Shown here: positions 58,501 to 64,000 of the stretch, one piece after another
Layout: each line of letters starts with the position of its first letter
Position numbering within the stretch: position 1 is the first letter of the stretch
Assembly: GCA_031378845.1 (NCBI GenBank)
Contig: JANNES010000016.1
Coordinates: forward strand, 1-64,000
DNA from: JAJNPS01 sp031378845
Lineage (GTDB): Bacteria; Pseudomonadota; Alphaproteobacteria; Rhodobacterales; Rhodobacteraceae
Reading direction: 5' to 3'
DNA length: 64,000 bases
The notes under the pieces: generated by a model
Seen by the model: only the letters and a program-made list of their open reading frames with translations
Database searches by the model: none
Told to the model about the DNA's origin: nothing
Position numbers and translations under genes: made by a program

Positions 58501-59246
58501 CCGCCGCCCGACAGCTTTTCGCCCTCACCGCGCAGGCTGGAAAAGTTGGTGCCCGTGCCTGAGCCATACTTGAACAGCCGCGCCTCACGGACCCACAGAT
58601 CCATGATGCCGCCATCGCCCACAAGGTCATCCTTGACCGACTGGATAAAGCAGGCATGCGGCTGTGGGTGTTCGTAGGCCGAGGACGATTTCGTCAGCTC
58701 GCCCGACTGGTAGTCGACATAGTAGTGCCCCTGCGACGGGCCATCGATCCCGTACGCCCAATGCAGGCCGGTATTGAACCACTGGGGCGAGTTCGGCGCG
58801 GCCATCTGGCGCGCCAGCATAAAGCGCATCTCGTCATAATAGGCGCGGGCATCGGATTCGGTGGTGAAATAGCCGCCCTTCCAGCCCCAATAGGCCCACG
58901 CACCCGCAAGACGGTCGAAAACCTGCTTGGCAGAGGTCTCACCGACGATCCGGTCTTCAGGCGCAAGCTTGGCCAGCGCATTCTCGTCGGGGATGGCGCG
59001 CCAAAGAAACTCCGGCATACCCTTTTCGCGAACCTTTTTCAGACGCGCAGGGATCCCGGCCTTGCGGAAATACTTTTGTGCCAGCACGTCGCTGGCGACC
59101 TGGCTCCAGCCTGCGGGAACCTCGACGGCGTCGTTGCGAAACACGACCGTGCCGTCAGGATTGCGGATTTCGGAAATCGTGGTGGTGAACTCCATCGTGC
59201 CGTACGCGCCGGTGGATTCTGCCGTAAACTTGCGCTCGATCTTCAT
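55551..59246 (-). CDS. nrdJ: Vitamin B12-dependent ribonucleotide reductase (class II)
   Basis: Reduces ribonucleotides using adenosylcobalamin, with or without oxygen. It has 1231 aa. The finger-loop radical motif is SNPCSEYMF, and APTGTIGLVMDCDTTGIEPD is the conserved class II segment. The C-terminal tail has Cys pairs (CGECG, CMKCNTCGG) that pass electrons from thioredoxin. ATG 59246 has AGGGGC upstream; the frame is open to 59315. A 419-bp untranslated region precedes it. Confidence 0.97.
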   Translation of the reverse strand: MKIERKFTAESTGAYGTMEFTTTISEIRNPDGTVVFRNDAVEVPAGWSQVASDVLAQKYFRKAGIPARLKKVREKGMPEFLWRAIPDENALAKLAPEDRIVGETSAKQVFDRLAGAWAYWGWKGGYFTTESDARAYYDEMRFMLARQMAAPNSPQWFNTGLHWAYGIDGPSQGHYYVDYQSGELTKSSSAYEHPQPHACFIQSVKDDLVGDGGIMDLWVREARLFKYGSGTGTNFSSLRGEGEKLSGGGKSSGLMGFLKIGDRAAGAIKSGGTTRRAAKMVICDMDHPDVEAFVNWKVIEEQKVASLVAGSKIHEVRLNDIFAAIKAWDGAMADATDPARNTGLKAAIKAAKKSMIPDTYTNRILQYARQVFTSIEFPTYDVDWDSEAYISVSGQNSNNSVRVTDAFLQAVKDDADWALIRRTDGKTAKTIKARDLWDQVGHAAWACADPGIQFNDTVNAWHTCPADGAIRGSNPCSEYMFLDDTACNLASMNLLTFFANGKFDAEAYVHATRLWTVTLEISVMMAQFPSKEIAQLSYDFRTLGLGYANIGGLLMNMGLGYDSVKGRAMCGALTALMTGVSYATSAEMARELGAFSGYARNSDHMLRVIRNHRAAVYGTTIYEALNVNPVALDQVNCPDQTLVSLAKSAWDEALALGEAHGYRNAQTTVIAPTGTIGLVMDCDTTGIEPDFALVKFKKLAGGGYFKIINQSVPAALEKLGYSTSQAAEIVAYAVGHGSMGQAPAINHTSLIGHGFGPREIEKVEAALPSAFDIRFVFNQWTLGVDFCKGTLGIPDEKLADPTFDLLRHLGFTKAQIDAANDHVCGTMTLEGAPFLKTEHYSVFDCANPCGKTGKRFLSVDSHIHMMAAAQSFISGAISKTINMPNNATIAETLAAYELSWSLGIKANALYRDGSKLSQPLASALVEDDEEAEEVLANGSQQEKAAVLAEKIVERIIIKEIVRSNREKLPERRKGYTQKAIVGGHKVYLRTGEYGDGSLGEIFIDMHKEGAGFRAMMNNFAIAVSVGLQYGVPLEEFVEAFTFTRFEPAGMVQGNDSIKNATSILDYIFRELAVSYLDRTDLAHVKPGGTAFDDLGRGVEEGKLNIGEVSESAASKSIEMLKSISSTGYLRKRLPNDLVVLQGGMAERMDATALATGTDAAMALSMLLPDGGSSSVRSVTALATGTVTMDVRVKAKMQGYEGDPCGECGNYTLVRNGTCMKCNTCGGTSGCS

Positions 59247-59342
59247 CTGCCCCTGTCCTTTTTCCCTTGCCAGCCACGGCTTTGTGCCGCGGTCTGGAGT
59301 ATTGTCGCCACACAATTCACAACGAGGACAGCGACTTGCGCC

Positions 59343-59385
59343 CTGCCCGTTGAGCCGGGCAGAGCCACGATGCCGTGACCGGCAT
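59343..59385 (-). promoter_or_regulatory. Two consecutive hairpins in the nrdJ leader
   Basis: On the minus strand ATGCCG-gtca-CGGCAT (59385-59370) is followed by CTGCCCG-gctcaa-CGGGCAG (59362-59343). Both stems are perfect. They lie about 100-140 nt before the nrdJ start. About 5 bases upstream, GCAGGAGACAGGC (59395-59407) loosely resembles a B12 box, but no riboswitch core is seen. Confidence 0.45.
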
Positions 59386-59494
59386 TTTGATGTATTCGCC
59401 TGTCTCCTGCCGGCCCCGCCTCTTTTTACATCTAGACGCTGTGACTACATCTGGTGTTTCGGCGGACAACTTCATCAAACTGTCGTATATTTTG

Positions 59495-59527
59495 GGTTCA
59501 ATCAAACTGTATTTTCGCGATTGAACC
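59495..59527. promoter_or_regulatory. 9-bp dyad in the nrdJ upstream region
   Basis: GGTTCAATC (59495-59503) and GATTGAACC (59519-59527) are exact inverted repeats around a 15-bp A+T-rich centre. The arm region also overlaps one of two direct repeats ATCAAACTGT (59474-59483, 59501-59510). The region 59247-59665 contains no gene I can defend. Confidence 0.45.
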
Positions 59528-59665
59528 GATTTTCTCGCTTGACGTTGCCGACAAAGCGCGTCGCGCAAGCATGAACAAAACGCCGCGCGCTCTGGCGCAC
59601 CGATGTTGGTCGCACGCCTGTCAAAGCTAAATTGCCAACTGCCGTCTGCTGTTGCGGGCGCAGGC

Positions 59666-60589
59666 TCAAAGCTTGTCAGAAGCCTCGGCCTGCGCGGGCG
59701 ACGATTCCCGTGCCGGTCGATTGACCAGCACGATGCCGATCCCGACCAGAGTTGCGCCCGCCGCGAGCAATGGCGAGACTGATTCTTGAAAGAACACAGC
59801 ACCGATCGCGAGCGAGAAAACAGGCGTCAGAAAAGAGAAACTGGCGACCGTGGAGGCAGGATAGACCGAAAACAGCCAGAGCCATGTGATGAACCCGCCG
59901 GTCACCACCAGCGACGCCTGCACCACCAGCCAAAAGATGTGGACAGCTTGAAGGTCGCGGATCAAGGGCCCGAAAAGCGGGGCCGCAAGCAGCAAAACCG
60001 GCGCCGATACCAGCACCATCCAAAACTGCTGCATCTCGGGGCCCTCGGCCCGCATTACCGGACTGCGCGCCAAAAACGCGGTCGCCGCCCAACCAAAGGC
60101 CGCACCCAGCGCACACAGATCCCCCGCGACACTGCCTGGACCACCGCCAAGGCCGGTGAGGATGGCCAGCGCCGTCCCCGCGAAGGCCAGCAGCAGACCT
60201 GCCCCTTTCAGAAGTGTTATGCGTTCATCCGGCAGCCCGAAATGTGCCATCAGCGCGAACCAGATCGGCATGGAGTAAAAGATCACCGCCGCCTTGCCCA
60301 CGGTCGTCAGATCGATGGCAAGAAACAACAACATGAACTCGCCCGCAAAGGCCGCGCCCATCAGCAGCCCAATGGGGACGGATTCGCGGCGCAGCCGTGC
60401 AGGACGGCCGCGAAACCACAACCAGCCACCGATGAAAAACACGGCCAGTGCCGACCGCAGGCCCGCAAAGAAAACCGGTTGGAGGCCCGCGTTCACGACT
60501 TTGATGATGACCTGATTCACCGCAAACAAAAGCGTCACGCCCAAAAGCAGGGCAAGGCCCGTCCCATCAAGACTGTTCTTTCGCACCAT
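59666..60589 (-). CDS. DMT superfamily transporter (EamA)
   Basis: A 307-aa ten-helix carrier with two EamA repeats (LFAVNQVIIKVVNAGLQP; GAAFGWAATAFLARSP). The C-terminal tail is acidic. ATG 60589 has GAGG at 5 nt spacing; the frame is open 64 codons further with no similarity. Substrate unknown. It is divergent from the DUF533 gene and has its own promoter, since the gap to nrdJ is large. Confidence 0.9.
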   Translation of the reverse strand: MVRKNSLDGTGLALLLGVTLLFAVNQVIIKVVNAGLQPVFFAGLRSALAVFFIGGWLWFRGRPARLRRESVPIGLLMGAAFAGEFMLLFLAIDLTTVGKAAVIFYSMPIWFALMAHFGLPDERITLLKGAGLLLAFAGTALAILTGLGGGPGSVAGDLCALGAAFGWAATAFLARSPVMRAEGPEMQQFWMVLVSAPVLLLAAPLFGPLIRDLQAVHIFWLVVQASLVVTGGFITWLWLFSVYPASTVASFSFLTPVFSLAIGAVFFQESVSPLLAAGATLVGIGIVLVNRPARESSPAQAEASDKL

Positions 60590-60729
60590 TGCCGCCTCGC
60601 CTTGATGTCGCCATGGGCGCGCCTGTCCAGAGCCACGCCGCACGTATGGCCTTTTGTATTGACCGGTCTCAAAGGGCACGCAAGGGTGATCGCCTCGGCG
60701 TGCGCCGTGTATTTTGGCAGGGGTATGGC

Positions 60730-61686
60730 ATGAGTCTGGCAGGAACGCTGTTGAAAGTCGCAATCGGGGTCGCCTTGGCAAAGGGCGTCAGCACTTTGGC
60801 AAAGAAGAGTACTGGCAGCGCCACCGCAGCCGAACCGGGGCGCGGCACGCCTTATGGTGGCAACCAGACGTCAGGGCTTGAAAACGTCTTTCAGGATGCA
60901 CTTGGCAAAGGCAGCACGCGGCAGAAGCAAGATAACAACTCGGCGGCGTCGGGCGGCAGTTTGGACGATCTGCTGGGCAATCTCGGTGGAAATGCGCCTC
61001 GACCAAAGACTACGACAACACGAAGCGCCGCCCCTCAGGGTGGGCTTGAGGAGATTCTTGGCGGCCTTTTGGGTGGCAAGACCTCCAGCGGACCAGCCAC
61101 CGAGGGCGGGTCGGCAAGTGGTGGCCTTGGGGATCTGCTTGGCGCGCTTTTGGGCGCAAAACCGCAAGGCGACGCGCCGACGGGCGGCGTTCGAAATACG
61201 CCGGGGTCGACATCCGGCGGCAGCATCGAAGATCTGCTGGGAACGGTCTTTGGTGGCGCCAAGGGCAGCGTTGCTGGCGACGCGATGGCGCAGGGGCGCG
61301 AAAAAGGCCCGATGCGCAGATCGGGTCGCGAGGATGATCTGGCGGCAGCCCTGATCTTGCGCGCAATGGTCCAGGCCGCCAAAAGTGACGGCGATCTGGA
61401 TGAGGCGGAAAAGCGAAAACTGTTGGAAAACCTCGGCGAGGCCAACAAGGAAGAGGTCGCGTTTGTCCAGGCGGAACTCAAGCGCGCCGTCGACATTGAC
61501 GGGCTGGCGCGTCAGGTTCCGGCCGGCATGGAGCAACAAGTCTATGCCATGTCGCTGTTGGCCATCAACCTCGACAACCAGACCGAGGCGCAATACCTGC
61601 TCAACCTTGCCACTTCGCTTGAACTTGGCAAGGACGAGGTCAACGCGTTACACGACCGGGCCGGGGCTGTGCGCATCTATCGCTGA
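60730..61686 (+). CDS. DUF533/TerB-like domain protein with glycine-rich repeats
   Basis: A 318-aa protein. A hydrophobic N-terminus (LAGTLLKVAIGVALAKGV) is followed by a Gly/Ser/Thr-rich region with repeats of GG-x2-(D/E)-(L/I)-LG-x2-GG (about 75-176). The C-terminal DUF533/TerB-type helical domain (about 205-310; RAMVQAAKSDGDLDEAEKRKLL) has an acidic pair typical of TerB folds. Family function is unclear. ATG 60730 has AGGGG upstream. Confidence 0.85.
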   Translation: MSLAGTLLKVAIGVALAKGVSTLAKKSTGSATAAEPGRGTPYGGNQTSGLENVFQDALGKGSTRQKQDNNSAASGGSLDDLLGNLGGNAPRPKTTTTRSAAPQGGLEEILGGLLGGKTSSGPATEGGSASGGLGDLLGALLGAKPQGDAPTGGVRNTPGSTSGGSIEDLLGTVFGGAKGSVAGDAMAQGREKGPMRRSGREDDLAAALILRAMVQAAKSDGDLDEAEKRKLLENLGEANKEEVAFVQAELKRAVDIDGLARQVPAGMEQQVYAMSLLAINLDNQTEAQYLLNLATSLELGKDEVNALHDRAGAVRIYR

Positions 61687-61863
61687 GCTGCCACTGCACA
61701 GAAACGCCGAGAGACTGGCTTTCCCGGCGCAGACGCTGTATCGCACCGCGACCAGACGACGGATCGCGAGTCAAATTCGGCGGCTTGGCTCAGGACGCCA
61801 AAACATGGCGCCACAGCATCGATCAGCGGGCGAACATCGCCGCCCCAAGAAAGACCATGTCGT

Positions 61864-62796
61864 ATGTCCCTCGCCCAAACCGGTGCAAGTGCCACCAACC
61901 TGCGTGGAATTCTTTTGATGGTGTTGGCGATGGCAGGCTTTGCCGTCGAAGACGCCATGATCAAGGCGGCAAGCGTGACGGTGCCGGTTGGCCAGATCAT
62001 GCTGGTGATCTCCGTGGCGGGGCTTGTCGTCTTTGCGCTCTGGGCGATCTTGGGCGGACACAACTTGTTCCAGCGCGCAGCCTTTTCCGGCGCCGTGATC
62101 GGGCGCACTCTGGCAGAGGTGGTCGGGTCGGGTGGTATCTTGATGGCGCTGTCGCTGGCGCCCCTGTCTTTGGTGTCGGCAATCTTGCAGGCCTCGCCGA
62201 TCATCGTGGTGGCCGCCGCTGCGATCTTTTTGGGCGAGCAGGTCGGCTGGCGCCGCTGGACCGCCATTCTGATCGGTTTCTGCGGCGTTCTCCTGATCAT
62301 CCGTCCCGGATCAGATACCTTTGATCCCAATCTGTTATGGGCCGTTGTTGGCGTGATCGGCATGTCGGCGCGCGATATCTTTTCACGCCGGATGGATCCT
62401 GCTTTGCCCACTCAGGTCGTGGCCAGCTGGGGCTATATTGGCGTGATCTTGCTGTCGATCGTGATGCTGGCCGCTGCGGGCGGGCCCGTCAGCCCCAACC
62501 CGACCGCTTGGGCACAAATCCTCACGGCCATGGTGATCGGATTCTTTGCCTATTGGGCGATCATCGAGGCCACCCGCGCGGGCGATGTTTCCGTCATCAC
62601 GCCGTTTCGGTACACGCGCCTGATATTCGCGCTGGGCCTGGGTTTCATGATCTTTGCCGAACGACCCGACGGCGTCACGCTGATCGGCGCGACACTCGTC
62701 ATCGCCTCCGGACTATACACACTTTACCGCGAGCGTCGCCGCAAGGTAGAAGGCCTCAAATCACAACCGGCTGAAGAGCTGAGGAGCACCCAATGA
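61864..62796 (+). CDS. DMT superfamily transporter (EamA)
   Basis: A 310-aa carrier with two EamA repeats (AMAGFAVEDAMIKAAS; VGVIGMSARDIFSRRMDP). Its TGA overlaps the eno ATG in ATGA. The substrate is unknown. The ribosome site is weak, and a spurious out-of-frame ATG lies at 61857. The 177 bp before it hold nothing recognisable. Confidence 0.9.
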   Translation: MSLAQTGASATNLRGILLMVLAMAGFAVEDAMIKAASVTVPVGQIMLVISVAGLVVFALWAILGGHNLFQRAAFSGAVIGRTLAEVVGSGGILMALSLAPLSLVSAILQASPIIVVAAAAIFLGEQVGWRRWTAILIGFCGVLLIIRPGSDTFDPNLLWAVVGVIGMSARDIFSRRMDPALPTQVVASWGYIGVILLSIVMLAAAGGPVSPNPTAWAQILTAMVIGFFAYWAIIEATRAGDVSVITPFRYTRLIFALGLGFMIFAERPDGVTLIGATLVIASGLYTLYRERRRKVEGLKSQPAEELRSTQ

Positions 62797-64000
62797 GCAC
62801 GATCATCGACATCCACGCCCGCGAGATCCTCGACAGCCGGGGCAACCCCACCATCGAGGTGGATGTGCATCTGGAAAGCGGGGCGATGGGCCGCGCGGCC
62901 GTCCCTTCGGGCGCATCGACCGGCGCGCATGAAGCAGTGGAGCGTCGCGATGGCGACAAGAAACGCTACATGGGCAAGGGCGTTCTGGAGGCAGTCGCCG
63001 CCGTAAATGGCGAAATTGCCGAGGAAATCGTGGGATTTGACGCAACCGAGCAGGTTGGCATCGACCGCACGATGATCGAGATGGATGGCACCCACAACAA
63101 GGGCCGTCTGGGTGCGAACGCGATCCTCGGCGTGTCGTTGGCAGTGGCCAAGGCGGCGGCGGAGTATAGCGGACAGCCGCTTTACCGCTATGTCGGCGGC
63201 ACCTCGGCGCGCATCCTGCCAGTTCCGATGATGAACATCATCAATGGCGGCCAGCATGCCGACAACCCGATCGACATTCAGGAATTCATGATCATGCCGG
63301 TGGCTGCGGAGAACATCCGCGAGGCCGTCCGCATGGGGTCGGAAATTTTCCACACGCTGAAAAAGGAGCTGTCGGCGGCGGGCCACAATACCGGTATCGG
63401 CGACGAGGGCGGCTTTGCGCCCAACCTGAAGTCTGCCCGTGAGGCGCTTGATTTCATTCTCAAATCCATTGAAAAGGCGGGCTACAAACCGGGCGAGGAT
63501 GTGTATCTGGCACTCGATTGTGCGGCGACTGAATATTTTAAGGGTGGGCGTTACGAAATGTCGGGCGAGGGCAAGTCGCTGTCCGTTGAGGAGAATGTCG
63601 ATTTCCTGATCGGTCTGGCAAAGGACTACCCGATCATCAGCATCGAGGATGGCTGTTCCGAGGACGACTGGGCGGGCTGGAAGATGTTGACCGACAAGAT
63701 CGGCCACAAGCTGCAACTGGTCGGCGACGACCTTTTCGTGACCAACCCCAAGCGTCTGGCGCAAGGGATCGCGGAGGGTTGCGCCAATTCCATGCTGGTC
63801 AAGGTCAACCAGATCGGCACCCTGACCGAGACGCTGGCCGCCGTCGATATGGCGCACCGGGCAGGCTATACCAACGTGATGAGCCACCGTTCGGGCGAGA
63901 CCGAGGACAGCACGATTGCGGATCTGGCCGTCGCTACCAATTGCGGACAGATCAAGACGGGGTCGCTTTCGCGATCCGACCGGCTGGCCAAATACAACCA
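62793..64000 (+). CDS. eno: Enolase (phosphopyruvate hydratase), C-terminus beyond right edge
   Basis: Converts 2-phosphoglycerate to phosphoenolpyruvate. The first 402 codons are visible (E. coli 432 aa). It starts MSTIIDIHAREILDSRGNPT and has GDEGGFAPN (catalytic Glu region), metal ligands in LALDCAATEYF, IEDGC and GDDLFVTN, the catalytic Lys in VKVNQIGTL, and SHRSGETEDSTIADLAV. ATG 62793 overlaps the upstream transporter stop and has GAGGAG upstream. Confidence 0.97.
   Translation, partial: MSTIIDIHAREILDSRGNPTIEVDVHLESGAMGRAAVPSGASTGAHEAVERRDGDKKRYMGKGVLEAVAAVNGEIAEEIVGFDATEQVGIDRTMIEMDGTHNKGRLGANAILGVSLAVAKAAAEYSGQPLYRYVGGTSARILPVPMMNIINGGQHADNPIDIQEFMIMPVAAENIREAVRMGSEIFHTLKKELSAAGHNTGIGDEGGFAPNLKSAREALDFILKSIEKAGYKPGEDVYLALDCAATEYFKGGRYEMSGEGKSLSVEENVDFLIGLAKDYPIISIEDGCSEDDWAGWKMLTDKIGHKLQLVGDDLFVTNPKRLAQGIAEGCANSMLVKVNQIGTLTETLAAVDMAHRAGYTNVMSHRSGETEDSTIADLAVATNCGQIKTGSLSRSDRLAKYN

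Noticed and set aside
59442..59457. NrdR box
   Set aside because: ACACCAGATGTAGTCA matches the consensus only partly, and no second box at the usual spacing was found.
59386..59665. Cobalamin riboswitch before nrdJ
   Set aside because: Only a 12/16 match to the B12 box is seen; the upstream core elements are not found in the expected order.

Overview
The window looks like chromosome from an alphaproteobacterium of the family Rhodobacteraceae (Rhodobacter/Roseobacter type). The evidence is high G+C with strong G/C bias at third codon positions and alphaproteobacterial families such as DUF4167, soluble PhoR, class II DAHP synthase, B12-dependent NrdJ and PAS_5. The order lptF-lptG-lptD-surA-pdxA-rsmA also fits. 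Nearly all of it is housekeeping chromosome. I see no rRNA, tRNA, CRISPR array, prophage or insertion sequence. The only stretch that looks foreign is a short, A+T-richer patch at about 54.95-55.55 kb.

Layout. 1-12.2 kb (minus strand): the start of an MttB-family methyltransferase gene, then a complete glycogen operon glgP-glgB-glgC-glgA-glgX-pgm. Its promoter region carries two LacI-type palindromes. 12.5-21 kb: M19 dipeptidase, a TfoX-like protein, ndk, a VOC protein, an ABC-F ATPase, MarC, a membrane-anchored retropepsin-like protease, and holC/pepA. 21-28.8 kb (plus): an outer-membrane biogenesis and cofactor cluster, lptF-lptG-lptD-surA-pdxA-rsmA, with start/stop overlaps. 28.8-36.6 kb (mostly minus): DUF4167 protein, prmC/prfA, DUF1499/speB, nucleoside hydrolase, an iron-type periplasmic binding protein and mazG. 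36.6-45.5 kb: M20 amidohydrolase, phoR, an unknown protein, a gamma-carbonic anhydrase-like protein, gmk, yicC, a PAS_5 protein, class II DAHP synthase, a GlxA/AraC-type regulator and a frameshifted small secreted protein. 45.5-55 kb (plus): purB, two secreted proteins sharing a two-Cys motif, an isolated fliG behind a CtrA-like site, a DMT transporter, an LpxL-like acyltransferase, DUF1223 (minus) and acnA. 55-64 kb: an ImmA/IrrE-type gene interrupted by an in-frame stop, nrdJ with a structured leader, two more DMT transporters, a TerB/DUF533 protein with glycine-rich repeats, and eno running off the right edge.

How the genes work together. Pgm (Glc-6-P/Glc-1-P), GlgC, GlgA and GlgB make glycogen, and GlgP and GlgX break it down. 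LptF/G/D with SurA export and insert lipopolysaccharide, and the LpxL-like acyltransferase may finish lipid A. PrfA and PrmC form a release-factor/modification pair.

The most unusual material is outside the genes. A hairpin-plus-tail repeat occurs at six places between genes. Other points are the LacI-type operator pair before glgP, the CtrA-like box before fliG, the hairpins and dyad before nrdJ, two damaged small genes (45.2-45.5 kb and 55.0-55.5 kb), and several small unlisted ORFs. I found no clear new multi-gene defence or biosynthetic system.
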